A DNA stretch of 13,066 nucleotides from an uncultured Oscillospiraceae bacterium. Lineage in GTDB: Bacteria > Bacillota > Clostridia > Oscillospirales > Oscillospiraceae. How positions within the stretch are numbered: the stretch's first letter is position 1; every line of letters starts with the position of its first letter. The position numbers and the translations under genes are program-made. The DNA lies in NCBI GenBank assembly GCA_900752285.1, contig CAADUW010000148.1, positions 1 through 13,066 of the forward strand. Reading direction: 5' to 3'. Of the stretch, positions 1-7,584 are shown piece by piece. Below the pieces are notes generated by a model, which saw only the letters and a program-made list of their open reading frames with translations, was not told where the DNA came from and searched no databases.

Positions 1-194
1 ACGCCGTTGCATTATGTGGGTGAGGGAGGGGGTGATCTGCAGGTGGAAAAAAATAGGGCGCGGGCAGGGCGGGCGGCTTTCAGCTCCGGTTCCTCGTAGT
101 TATCGTCTTCGTAATCTTCGTCTTCGTCGTAATCATCATACTCGTCATCCGAGTAGGGCTGGGCAAACTTTTTTACGTTATCCCAAAAGCTCAT
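1..194 (-). CDS. sepF: SepF-like cell-division protein, N-terminal part, frame broken and running off the left edge
   Basis: SepF is a peripheral membrane protein that bundles FtsZ filaments and ties them to the membrane at the division site. The visible start, MSFWDNVKKFAQPYSDDEYD, has the family layout: a short amphipathic membrane-targeting helix (about residues 1-12), then a very acidic Asp/Glu/Tyr linker (about 15-37). The start ATG at 194 has a GGGAGG ribosome site about 10 bases upstream. The gene lies 27 bases behind yggS, matching the ylmE-ylmF (sepF) order of Gram-positives. The frame ends in TAA at 12-14 after only 60 codons, before the globular FtsZ-binding domain, whereas family members are usually about 140-200 residues. 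Residues after about 45 do not look like SepF, and a T7 run (minus strand, about 48-54) lies there. Both other frames stay open to the edge, so a one-base frameshift, real or a sequencing error, is likely. Identity rests on the N-terminus and context only. Confidence 0.68.
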
Positions 195-221
195 TTCTAT
201 TTATCCTCCCATATGTTCACA

Positions 222-932
222 TCATGCTTGATGAAGCTTGGTATAGTCTCTGGCACCGAAAATCGCTGTGCCGACCCGGATCATGGTGCTGCCGCACCGG
301 ATCGCATCAGGGTAGTCTTCGGACATACCCATGGACAAACAGTCCACCTTGACATTATCGTATTTTTTTGCCCGTATGTCAACATATAATTGGAACATTT
401 TTTGAAAAAATTTCAGATTTCCTCCGGTTTCCTGACAAATCGGGGGAATCGCCATGAGTCCTCTCACACAAACGTTCGGGAAATCACCGATTTTATCCAG
501 GAGCGGAGGAATATCCTCGGCCTGAAACCCGGATTTGGAGGCCTCCTGACCAATGTTGATTTCCAGAAGAATGTCTTGACAAAGCGCCTGTTTTTCGGCC
601 TCCCGATCAATGGCCTCCAGCAGGTGCAGACTGTCCACACTTTGGATGAGCGCCACGTGACCGACGACCTGACGCACTTTATTGGTTTGCAGATGTCCGA
701 TAAAGTGAACGGGAGCTCCGGCGTAAGCCTGCTCACTCTGCTTTTTAACCAGCTCCTGCACCCGGTTTTCTCCGCAGCAGTCTACACCGGCGGCGATGGC
801 TTCCCGGACGGCCGGGGTATCGTTCATCTTGGTTGCGGCACAAAGCAGGACGGATTCCGGATCCCGCCCGGCTTCCCGTGCCGCACGTATCATTTCTGCC
901 CGGATATGGGCTATATTTTCCTGAATGGACAT
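222..932 (-). CDS. yggS: YggS/PLPBP-family pyridoxal phosphate homeostasis protein
   Basis: This 236-residue protein is a single-domain, alanine-racemase-like TIM barrel that binds pyridoxal 5'-phosphate and helps keep vitamin B6 and amino-acid pools balanced; no catalysed reaction is established for the family. The PLP-binding lysine is K35 in the segment LLCAATKMND, followed by GENRVQEL, which is typical of the family. The C-terminal phosphate-binding segment STMIRVGTAIFGARDY is a near-perfect family signature. Length is normal. The ATG at 932 has an AGAGGA ribosome site about 7 bases upstream. In Bacillus the same gene is ylmE, upstream of sepF, as here. A terminator-like hairpin separates it from hfq, and I see no convincing promoter between that hairpin and the start, so it may depend partly on read-through. 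Confidence 0.93.
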   Translation of the reverse strand: MSIQENIAHIRAEMIRAAREAGRDPESVLLCAATKMNDTPAVREAIAAGVDCCGENRVQELVKKQSEQAYAGAPVHFIGHLQTNKVRQVVGHVALIQSVDSLHLLEAIDREAEKQALCQDILLEINIGQEASKSGFQAEDIPPLLDKIGDFPNVCVRGLMAIPPICQETGGNLKFFQKMFQLYVDIRAKKYDNVKVDCLSMGMSEDYPDAIRCGSTMIRVGTAIFGARDYTKLHQA

Positions 933-957
933 GGTTTTATCCTCTTTCTATCCGATG

Positions 958-997
958 ATACACAAAGAAAAGAACGGCGGAAAAGTCCGCCGTTCTT
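958..997 (-). terminator. Rho-independent terminator after hfq
   Basis: A perfect 11-bp stem (970-980 paired with 987-997; arm AAGAACGGCGG) with a 6-base loop lies just past the hfq stop codon. On the minus strand it is followed by a pyrimidine-rich TTCTTT stretch (the tail is not a pure T run). It should end or attenuate the miaB-to-hfq transcript before yggS. It starts only about 38 bases from the yggS start codon, so it could also act as an attenuator for yggS-sepF. Confidence 0.8.
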
Positions 998-1006
998 CAG
1001 GGAAAA

Positions 1007-1237
1007 TCAAACGGGTACAGCTGCGGCATGCAGGGGGCGGATCGGAGCGAGAGTAGAGATCGCATGCTTGTAGATCATCTGCTGCCGTCCGTCTGTTACA
1101 AGCACGACCACAAAGCTGTCAAAGCCTGTGACGATGCCCCGAAGCTGGAATCCGTTCATCAGGAACAGTGTCACCGGAACCTTTTCCCGGCACACCTCCT
1201 TCAAAATGGCGTCCTGTAAATTTACTTGTTCTGTCAC
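1007..1237 (-). CDS. hfq: RNA chaperone Hfq
   Basis: Hfq is an Sm-like protein that forms hexameric rings and helps small RNAs pair with mRNAs. Starting at GTG 1237 the protein has 76 residues, the normal Gram-positive size. It begins [15 protein letters not shown], where NLQDAIL is the N-terminal helix with the conserved glutamine that reads uridines on the proximal face. The Sm1 motif follows ([20 protein letters not shown], then DSFVVVL), and then the diagnostic Sm2 motif YKHAIST. The C-terminal tail is short. The frame stays open upstream to an ATG at 1285, but the GTG is preferred: GAAGG lies 8 bases before it, it matches the family start, and the upstream codons would cover the inverted repeat and the ribosome site. 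It lies 51 bases behind miaA, and mutL-miaA-hfq is also the order in E. coli. Confidence 0.96.
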   Translation of the reverse strand: MTEQVNLQDAILKEVCREKVPVTLFLMNGFQLRGIVTGFDSFVVVLVTDGRQQMIYKHAISTLAPIRPLHAAAVPV

Positions 1238-1276
1238 TATGTATACCTTCTTTCTTACTTCAAAATGGTATACATA
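1238..1276 (-). promoter_or_regulatory. Perfect inverted repeat / potential hairpin over the hfq ribosome site
   Basis: Reading the minus strand, TATGTATACC (1276-1267) and GGTATACATA (1247-1238) are perfect 10-base complements separated by 19 bases, and the second arm ends directly at the hfq GTG. The two G of the GAAGG ribosome site lie in that arm, so folding in an mRNA would partly hide it. The loop is purine-rich and includes three successive A-R-N triplets (AGT, AAG, AAA), the type of sequence bound by the distal face of Hfq in enterobacteria. The repeat is seen directly; any role in autoregulation is inference. As DNA it could instead be an operator, since the GTATAC core is itself palindromic. 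Confidence 0.55.
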
Positions 1277-1299
1277 TCTTAGCATGTCCTAAGTGTCGA
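1271..1299 (-). promoter_or_regulatory. Weak candidate promoter for hfq
   Basis: On the minus strand TCGACA (1299-1294, one mismatch from TTGACA) and TATGTA (1276-1271, only three matches to TATAAT) are 17 bases apart and lie over the end of miaA. If real, it would give hfq its own transcript starting near 1264, which would lack the first arm of the leader inverted repeat. The -10 box is poor, so this is tentative. Confidence 0.25.
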
Positions 1300-2224
1300 A
1301 TTCCCGAAGAATCTGTCGTGCCTGCCGGAACATTTCATCCGGCGAGGTGCTTTCCTCTCTTTGCAGCCAGTGAATCACGGAGTTCCGGCGGAACCAGGTC
1401 AGCTGCCGCTTGGCGTAACGCCGGGAGGCTTGACACACTTCGGCAGCCGCTTCTTCAAGCGGGCGTTCCCCACGCAGAACCGGCAGAAATTCCTTGTAGC
1501 CTATGGCCTGCATGGCGGTGCAGGTCTCCGGGATTCCGCTTTCCAGCAGCGCCTCAATCTCATGCAGGAGACCTGCCTCAAGCATCCGGGAAACACGCCG
1601 GTTGATCCGGTCATACAGCACGGCACGATCCGTGAAATCGAGTCCCAGCCACAGCGGATGGTAGCGATCCGGAAGCTGCCGGGTTCTGTGGTTGTGTTCC
1701 GTGATCGTCGTTCCGGTTTCCAGATAAACTTCCAGTGCCCGTAGAATCCGCTTCCGGTCGGACAGGTGGAGCCGCCCGGCAGAATCTGGGTCAATGGCCC
1801 GAAGCTTTTCCAGCATGGTTTCCATACCAAGCCGGTCGGTCTCCGCTTCCAGCGCCTCCCGGACACCGGTGGAAGGGAAGGGGGCAAAGTCGTTTCCCCG
1901 GATGAGGGCATCCATATAAAGTCCGGTTCCACCGGCAATGATCGCGGTTTTTCCGCTGGCGACTATTTCGTCCACGATCGGGGCAGCCATGGCACAGTAC
2001 CGGCTGACGGAAAAATCCTCATCCGGTTCTGCCACATCCAGCATGTGATGCGGGATTCCCTGCATCTCTTCCGCAGAGGGCTTTGCGGTGCCAATATCCA
2101 TACGGCGGTAAACCTGCATGGAGTCGCAGGAAACGACTTCTCCGTCAACCGCCTTGGCAAGCGCTACGGCGAGATCGGTTTTCCCGGAGGCGGTGGGTCC
2201 GGCGATACAGATAATCGGGTTCAT
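1289..2224 (-). CDS. miaA: tRNA dimethylallyltransferase MiaA
   Basis: MiaA transfers the dimethylallyl group from DMAPP to N6 of A37 in tRNAs that read codons beginning with U, giving i6A37, the substrate of MiaB. The 311-residue length is normal. The N-terminal P-loop GPTASGKT is at residues 9-16. It is followed by SCDSMQVYRRMDIGTAKP (about 32-49), which includes the catalytic-site aspartate and the family DSxQVY segment. GGTGLYMDAL is near residue 98 and the C-terminal segment RYAKRQLTWFR is typical. The ATG at 2224 has a textbook AGGAGG ribosome site that overlaps the region just after the mutL stop codon (13-base gap), so the two genes are transcribed together and probably translationally coupled. 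hfq follows. Confidence 0.97.
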   Translation of the reverse strand: MNPIICIAGPTASGKTDLAVALAKAVDGEVVSCDSMQVYRRMDIGTAKPSAEEMQGIPHHMLDVAEPDEDFSVSRYCAMAAPIVDEIVASGKTAIIAGGTGLYMDALIRGNDFAPFPSTGVREALEAETDRLGMETMLEKLRAIDPDSAGRLHLSDRKRILRALEVYLETGTTITEHNHRTRQLPDRYHPLWLGLDFTDRAVLYDRINRRVSRMLEAGLLHEIEALLESGIPETCTAMQAIGYKEFLPVLRGERPLEEAAAEVCQASRRYAKRQLTWFRRNSVIHWLQREESTSPDEMFRQARQILREFDT

Positions 2225-2237
2225 TTGCCCTCCTGAC

Positions 2238-4241
2238 TCAGGTGCGTTTAAATTGCTTTTCCAGAAATTTTTTGCTCAGGGAAACACAGATGGGCCTGCC
2301 ATGGGGACAGTATTTCAAGTCCTCCCGGCTCATGACCTGCCGGACAACTGCCAGCAGCTCCTGTTCGTCGCTTTTCCAGCCTGCCTTAATGGCGGCTTTA
2401 CAGGCAACGGTATGGAGCAGTTCATCCCGAACCGTATCGGGCCGCTCCCGTCTGCCGGACAGCAGGGAATCTCCCAACGCTTCCAGCGTTTCCACGGCAT
2501 CCTCCGGGTACAGATCCATGGGAATTTGCCGCATGAGCAGGGTACTGTCACCAAATTCCTCTACTTCAAAGCCAAGGCTTTCCAGCATTTCCTGATTTGC
2601 AAGAAGCTCTCCCGCGGCATTTGGGTTCAGACGGACGCTGATGGGAGCAAGCAGCATCTGTCCGGTAATGGCTTCCTGATTGGCTTTCAGCTTTTCAAAC
2701 AGAATTCGTTCGTGGGCAGCGTGCTTGTCAATCAGAAAAGCATCGTCGCCCTGCTCCACCAGAATATAGGTCCGGTACAGTTCTCCGACCATCCGCCAGG
2801 GCTTTTCCTCCGGGAGTGACAGGACGTCCTGCTCAGGTTCGGATTCTTCCTGAGGTTCGGGAACAGTTTTCTGAGCCACCGGTGCGGGGGGGGCAGGAGG
2901 GAGGAAGCTTTCTTCCGTCTTCGTAATGGGCCGTGATTTTTCTTCGTTTGCTGCCGCGGTGGAAGAAACAGGAACGGGATTCGGCAATACCGTGTGCTGC
3001 GGCCCTTCCGGAATCGGCTGATTTGACAGGGGCAGAATGGGCTTTTCCCGCACGACATTCCAATCCTGTGCGGGAATCTTTGCCGCCGCGGCGGCTGCCG
3101 CAGTCGGTTCCGGGCGAGGAGCATCCTTCATGGTACCGGAAAATGCCCGGAATTGCGCGGAGGACATGGTTCTGAAAGTATCTTGCCGTGGGGCCGCGGG
3201 GGCAGGGATTTCCGGCTGCGTTTTTTTCTCCGGAAAATGAACCTGCGGCCGATCCGGGGTCCTGTTGAGCGCAGCCAGACAACCGTAATGCAGGCAGTCA
3301 AAGACGCTCTTTTCATTCAAGAACTTTACTTCCGTTTTTGCAGGGTGAACGTTTACATCCACTGCGATATTGGGCAAATGCAGGTGCAGGACGCAGGCGG
3401 GAAACTTTCCAACCATAATCTGGTTCCGGTAGGCTTCTTCCAAAGCGGTTACCATCAGCTTGGAGCGAACCGGGCGGTCATTTACAAAGAAGGTTTGCAG
3501 GCTGCGGCTTGGACGGGCGTCTGTCGGTTTGGAAATGAAGCCGGTGAGTTTATAACCGTCCCAACTGCTGTTTACCGGAATCATGCGGGCGCAGTCTCTT
3601 CCGTAAACGCAGTAAACCGCAGCATCCAGACCACCGTTTCCGGGGGTAGACAGAACGGATTTCCCATCCCGAAGAAATTGAATGGCGGTTTCCGGATGGG
3701 CAAGGGCCTGCAGTTGGATGGCGGCGGTTACCCGGCTGCCCTCAACGGTGTCGGATTTCATGAACTTCATGCGGGCAGGCGTATTGAAAAACAGATCCCG
3801 GATAATGATCGTTGTTCCGTCGGGACAGCCTGCTTCGGACTCTTCCGTCACTTTTCCGGCCTCCAGATGGAGGCTGGTGCCGCAGATGGCCCCCTTGGGT
3901 TTGGTAAGCAGATCAATCCGGCTGACGGATGCAATCGCGGCAAGCGCCTCTCCCCGGAAGCCCATCGTACCAATGGCGGCAAGGTCCTCCGCACAGTGCA
4001 GCTTGGAGGTTGCGTGGCGGAGAAATGCGGTTCTGGCGTCTTCGGGGCTCATGCCGCAGCCGTTATCCGTAACACGCAGGAAGGTCATGCCGCCGTCCCG
4101 GATCTCAATGGTGACCTTCGTGGCACCCGCATCTACGGCGTTCTCAAGAAGCTCTTTGACAACGCTGGCGGGACGTTCCACGACCTCGCCGGCGGCAATC
4201 AGGTTTGCAACATGCGGAGAGAGCTGTTGAATGACCGGCAC
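2238..4241 (-). CDS. mutL: DNA mismatch repair protein MutL with endonuclease site
   Basis: MutL couples mismatch recognition by MutS to strand incision. The N-terminal GHKL ATPase is intact: E30 and N34 in KELLENAVDAGA, the DNGCGM motif (59-64) and GFRGEAL (94-100). A long Pro/Ala/Glu-rich linker (about 345-480, with an alanine run) joins it to the dimerisation and endonuclease domain. That domain has DKHAAHE at 505-511 with a further Glu at 516, the metal-site motif D[QK]HAxxExxxxE, plus C614 (ACKAAI) and CPHGRP (C645, H647). This shows the nicking type found in bacteria without MutH. QMLLAP (528-533) aligns with the sliding-clamp-binding site known in Bacillus MutL. The 667-residue length is normal. 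The start is GTG at 4241, with GAGGTG about 7 bases upstream; it lies 6 bases behind the protease gene. Confidence 0.97.
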   Translation of the reverse strand: MPVIQQLSPHVANLIAAGEVVERPASVVKELLENAVDAGATKVTIEIRDGGMTFLRVTDNGCGMSPEDARTAFLRHATSKLHCAEDLAAIGTMGFRGEALAAIASVSRIDLLTKPKGAICGTSLHLEAGKVTEESEAGCPDGTTIIIRDLFFNTPARMKFMKSDTVEGSRVTAAIQLQALAHPETAIQFLRDGKSVLSTPGNGGLDAAVYCVYGRDCARMIPVNSSWDGYKLTGFISKPTDARPSRSLQTFFVNDRPVRSKLMVTALEEAYRNQIMVGKFPACVLHLHLPNIAVDVNVHPAKTEVKFLNEKSVFDCLHYGCLAALNRTPDRPQVHFPEKKTQPEIPAPAAPRQDTFRTMSSAQFRAFSGTMKDAPRPEPTAAAAAAAKIPAQDWNVVREKPILPLSNQPIPEGPQHTVLPNPVPVSSTAAANEEKSRPITKTEESFLPPAPPAPVAQKTVPEPQEESEPEQDVLSLPEEKPWRMVGELYRTYILVEQGDDAFLIDKHAAHERILFEKLKANQEAITGQMLLAPISVRLNPNAAGELLANQEMLESLGFEVEEFGDSTLLMRQIPMDLYPEDAVETLEALGDSLLSGRRERPDTVRDELLHTVACKAAIKAGWKSDEQELLAVVRQVMSREDLKYCPHGRPICVSLSKKFLEKQFKRT

Positions 4242-4247
4242 GGTGAA

Positions 4248-4946
4248 TCACCTCATTTCATAAATTCCCCAGGCATTGATCAGGGTATGGATCACAATGG
4301 GGGTAAGGATGGTTTCAGACTTTGCATAGCTCCATGCCAGACACAGTCCGGCGGGAAGATATTGCAGGAAGGACAGAACCAGCGTAAGTGTGGAAGCCTT
4401 CCCAATGTAGCCCAGAATGTGAATTGCGGAAAACAGCAGCATGGATACGGCGTAACCCAGCCAGAGATTTTTTCTTGCAAAGGTTCCGAAGAACAGACCT
4501 CTGTAAAAGCACTCCTCCGCAATGGGCGCAAGCAGAACAGTTCCCAGAACGGTCAGGTATCCGCTGCTGCGGTGAAGCCCCGAGATGAAGGCGTCGTTCG
4601 CGTTCTGAAAAGCGGGATCCAGCTTCAGAATGCACCAGTTTATGACCCTGCTCATGACAAGGTAGAAAACAAGCCCCAGGATCACGGCTTGACAGAAGTA
4701 GGCAGGATGGGCAGCGGCAGCGTCAAAAGACTTGCGGAGAAAGCGGTGAAAAATCAGGATGACGGCCAGAAAGTTCAAAAGAAAATAAGTAAAATTCAGC
4801 TCTGCCTGAGACAGGGGATTTGGAAGAAGCTCATTTACGGCATGTAAAAGGCTCGGCAGCAGAAAAAACTGAAAGGCCCACCAGCACCAGCCGCAGATCA
4901 GTTCCGCCTGATTGAATTTTGGAGATGTCAGTTTGTTTTTTGCCAT
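4248..4946 (-). CDS. CPBP-family intramembrane metalloprotease
   Basis: This 232-residue, strongly hydrophobic protein has several membrane segments (about 20-37, 51-68, 84-104, 130-142, 162-180, 186-206, 212-228). It carries all three motifs of the CPBP (CAAX protease and bacteriocin-processing, 'Abi') family: EExxxR as E144-E145-R149 in EECFYRG, FxxxH as F172-H176 in LFSAIHILG, and a third HxxxN as H220-N224 in IHTLINAW. These form the glutamate/histidine site of membrane proteases related to eukaryotic Rce1. Substrates of most bacterial members are unknown; some give immunity to or mature peptide bacteriocins. The start ATG at 946 bases past 4000 (4946) is one base beyond the mutS stop codon, with no strong ribosome site, so it is probably translated by coupling to mutS. 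It is not a known part of mismatch repair. Confidence 0.9.
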   Translation of the reverse strand: MAKNKLTSPKFNQAELICGWCWWAFQFFLLPSLLHAVNELLPNPLSQAELNFTYFLLNFLAVILIFHRFLRKSFDAAAAHPAYFCQAVILGLVFYLVMSRVINWCILKLDPAFQNANDAFISGLHRSSGYLTVLGTVLLAPIAEECFYRGLFFGTFARKNLWLGYAVSMLLFSAIHILGYIGKASTLTLVLSFLQYLPAGLCLAWSYAKSETILTPIVIHTLINAWGIYEMR

Positions 4947-4947
4947 A

Positions 4948-7551
4948 TCAGTCCAGCATTTTTCGGAGTTTGTAAAGTTCGTTCATGGCCTCAATGGGGG
5001 TAAGGGTTTCCACCTGGATGGCGCGCAGCGCCTGAATCGCCTGCTGTCCGGTCAGATCCAACATGCTGATCTGATCTTCCGGTTCCCTGCTTCTGACGGC
5101 AGGCGCGGGAGCGCCCTCCGCCTCCAGTTCGGAGAGAATCTCCCGGGCGCGGGCAATGACGGGAGCAGGAAGTCCTGCCAACTTGGCAACCTCAATGCCG
5201 TAGCTGTCGTCCGTAGCGCCGGGGACGATTTTTCGCAGGAAAATCATCTGGTCGCCCCGTTTTTTTACGGCGATGTTGTAATTTTTTACGTTGGCAAGCT
5301 GATTTTCCAGTGCGGAAAGCTCGTGATAGTGGGTTGCAAAAAGGGTCTTGGCGCCAAGCCGCTTGGGATTTGCGGTGTATTCCAGAACGGCCCGGGCTAT
5401 CGCCATGCCGTCGTAGGTAGAGGTACCTCGTCCAATTTCGTCCAGAATCAGCAGGCTTTTTGCCGTGGCGTATTTCAGAATGGAGGCAACCTCTGCCATT
5501 TCCACCATGAAAGTGGACTGCCCGGAAGCCAGATCATCGCTTGCGCCGATTCGGGTAAAGACCCGGTCTACCAGCCCGATACGGGCACTGCGGGCTGGTA
5601 CGAAGGAGCCCATCTGCGCCATCAGGACGATCAGCGCTACCTGCCGCATGTAAGTGGATTTACCGGCCATGTTGGGGCCCGTAATGATGGCAACCTGATT
5701 ATTGTCCCCGCCGAGGTTCGTGTCATTTGGGACAAAAAGCGCGTCCTTCTGCATGGCCTCTACCACAGGATGCCGTCCGTCCGTAATGGAGATTTCCCGT
5801 CCCAGAGAGATTTCCGGACGGCAGTATCCACGCTGTACGGCAACGGAAGCGAGGGAGCACAGCGCGTCTGCGGCAGCTACGGCAGCAGCCGAGGCCTGCA
5901 CTCGGGCAGCCTGTGCCGCCAGATTTTCCCGAAGCTGGGTGAAGATCTGGTATTCCAGCGCAGTCAGGCGGTCCTTGGCGGTAAGAACCTGGTTTTCCAG
6001 TTCTTTCAGATCCTGTGTAATATATCGCTCACAGTTTGCAAGGGTCTGCTTACGGATATACTCCGCAGGTACCTGATCAATGAAGGACTTGGATACCTCA
6101 ATGTAATAACCGAACACACGGTTGAATCCAACCTTCAGCGTACGGATCCCGGTCTTTTCCCGCTCGCTGGCTTCAATAGCAGCAATGGTTCCGGAGCCAC
6201 CCTCCATAATGTCCCGCAGACGATCCGCTTCCTCGTTGGCGCCCTTGCGGATCATTCCGCCTTCCCGGATGGTGAGCGGTGGGTCATCCACAATGGTATT
6301 TTCAATCATGGAAGCGCAGTCGTCCAGCGGATCCACGGCTGCGGACAGTTTGGAAAGCAGCGGCGCGTCCAGCTTCTCCAGCTGTTCCCGCACAAGGGGA
6401 AGCGCTCGAAGTCCCCGGGCAAGTCCCAGAAGATCCCGACAGTTGACCGTCCCGGTTACGATTCGGGTCATGACCCGCTCCAGATCGGTCACATCCTTCA
6501 GTGCCTCTTCCAGTTCCCCACGGACAATGGGACTGTTTACCATAGCTTCCACCGCACCGTGGCGGCGGGTGATTTCACCCGGGTCAAGCAGGGGCTTTTC
6601 CAGCCACGAGCGAAGCATTCGCCCGCCCATTGCCGTATGGGTTTTGTCCAGTACCCACAGGAGACTGCCGCGTTTCTCCTTGGAGCGCATGGTTTCCGTC
6701 AGCTCCAGATTCCGTCTGGCGTCCAGATCCAGCTCCATAAATCTGCCGGTAGTATAGTATTGCAGCTGCCGGATATGGGAAAGGTCATTTCTTTGCAGGG
6801 TCAGGAGTGTGGAAAGCAAGGCACCCGCAGAGATAACGGCAGCTGGCAAGGCAGCAAGACCCAACTGCTCCAGCGATTTTCCAAAATGCCGGGTCAGGGC
6901 CTCTGCACATGCTTCCTCCTGAAAATCTTCCAAATTTCCTTCGTCCACGCAGCAGCCCAGACGGCGGAAGAGCGCATCCTCAATGGCTTCGTGGTCGGTT
7001 TCGGAACCAAAGCGCAGAACCTCCGCCGGGGAGAAACGTCCCAATTCCGAGGCAACACTCCGGGCGTCCGTGCAGACGGTTACAAAGAAGGCACCGGTGG
7101 AAATATCGCAGAAAGAAAGTCCGAATTTTCCACCTTGGCCGAAGATGCAGCCCATGTAGTTATTTTTGCTCTCCTCCAGCATGCAGCTTTCCGTTACGGT
7201 GCCGGGGGTCACAATTCTGGTAATATCCCGCTCTACCAGTCCCTTTGCGGTAGCGGGATCCTCCATCTGCTCACAGATGGCTACCTTGTAGCCCTTTTGC
7301 ACCAAGCGGGCAATATAGGAGTCCACGCTGTGGAAGGGAACGCCGCACATGGGCGTCTGCTCTTCCTTCGGCTTCGTCCGATCCCGGGTCGTGAGGGTCA
7401 GATCCAGTTCCCGCGCAGCAAGAAACGCGTCCTCATTGAACATTTCATAGAAATCGCCCAGACGGAAAAAGAGAATGCAGTCCTTATGCTTATCCTTGAT
7501 TGCCCGGTACTGCCGCTGCATGGGGGTCAGTTCATTCATTTCCTTGGCCAT
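4948..7551 (-). CDS. mutS: DNA mismatch repair protein MutS
   Basis: MutS finds base mismatches and small loops and recruits MutL. At 867 residues it has normal full length. The mismatch-reading motif is present in the N-terminal domain as F34-Y35-E36 within FFRLGDFYEMF. The C-terminal ABC-type ATPase has the Walker A GPNMAGKST (from 625), the Walker B/signature region LDEIGRGTSTYDG (about 703-715) and THYHEL (from about 740). Near the end QISML (827-831) fits the sliding-clamp-binding consensus, and the last part has the helix-turn-helix that closes the dimer (TPIEAMNELYKL). ATG at 7551 has AAAGGAA 8 bases upstream. miaB ends 33 bases before it and the protease gene begins one base after its stop, which supports one operon. 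Confidence 0.98.
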   Translation of the reverse strand: MAKEMNELTPMQRQYRAIKDKHKDCILFFRLGDFYEMFNEDAFLAARELDLTLTTRDRTKPKEEQTPMCGVPFHSVDSYIARLVQKGYKVAICEQMEDPATAKGLVERDITRIVTPGTVTESCMLEESKNNYMGCIFGQGGKFGLSFCDISTGAFFVTVCTDARSVASELGRFSPAEVLRFGSETDHEAIEDALFRRLGCCVDEGNLEDFQEEACAEALTRHFGKSLEQLGLAALPAAVISAGALLSTLLTLQRNDLSHIRQLQYYTTGRFMELDLDARRNLELTETMRSKEKRGSLLWVLDKTHTAMGGRMLRSWLEKPLLDPGEITRRHGAVEAMVNSPIVRGELEEALKDVTDLERVMTRIVTGTVNCRDLLGLARGLRALPLVREQLEKLDAPLLSKLSAAVDPLDDCASMIENTIVDDPPLTIREGGMIRKGANEEADRLRDIMEGGSGTIAAIEASEREKTGIRTLKVGFNRVFGYYIEVSKSFIDQVPAEYIRKQTLANCERYITQDLKELENQVLTAKDRLTALEYQIFTQLRENLAAQAARVQASAAAVAAADALCSLASVAVQRGYCRPEISLGREISITDGRHPVVEAMQKDALFVPNDTNLGGDNNQVAIITGPNMAGKSTYMRQVALIVLMAQMGSFVPARSARIGLVDRVFTRIGASDDLASGQSTFMVEMAEVASILKYATAKSLLILDEIGRGTSTYDGMAIARAVLEYTANPKRLGAKTLFATHYHELSALENQLANVKNYNIAVKKRGDQMIFLRKIVPGATDDSYGIEVAKLAGLPAPVIARAREILSELEAEGAPAPAVRSREPEDQISMLDLTGQQAIQALRAIQVETLTPIEAMNELYKLRKMLD

Positions 7552-7584
7552 ATAACCGGTTCCTTTTCTAAAAGTTGTTTTGAT

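Noticed and set aside
2905..3120. Alanine run and Pro/Ala/Glu-rich repeats inside mutL as a possible repeat element
   Set aside because: It is the normal variable linker between the ATPase and endonuclease domains; the frame is intact throughout.
3900..4241. DKHA instead of DQHA in the MutL endonuclease motif as a possible loss of function
   Set aside because: The metal-binding Asp, His and Glu residues are kept and the lysine form occurs in Clostridia, so it is a normal variant (the motif itself is encoded near 2710-2730).
3153..4847. A 564-codon open frame antisense to mutL and the protease gene
   Set aside because: It crosses two real genes, has no family features and is explained by codon bias.
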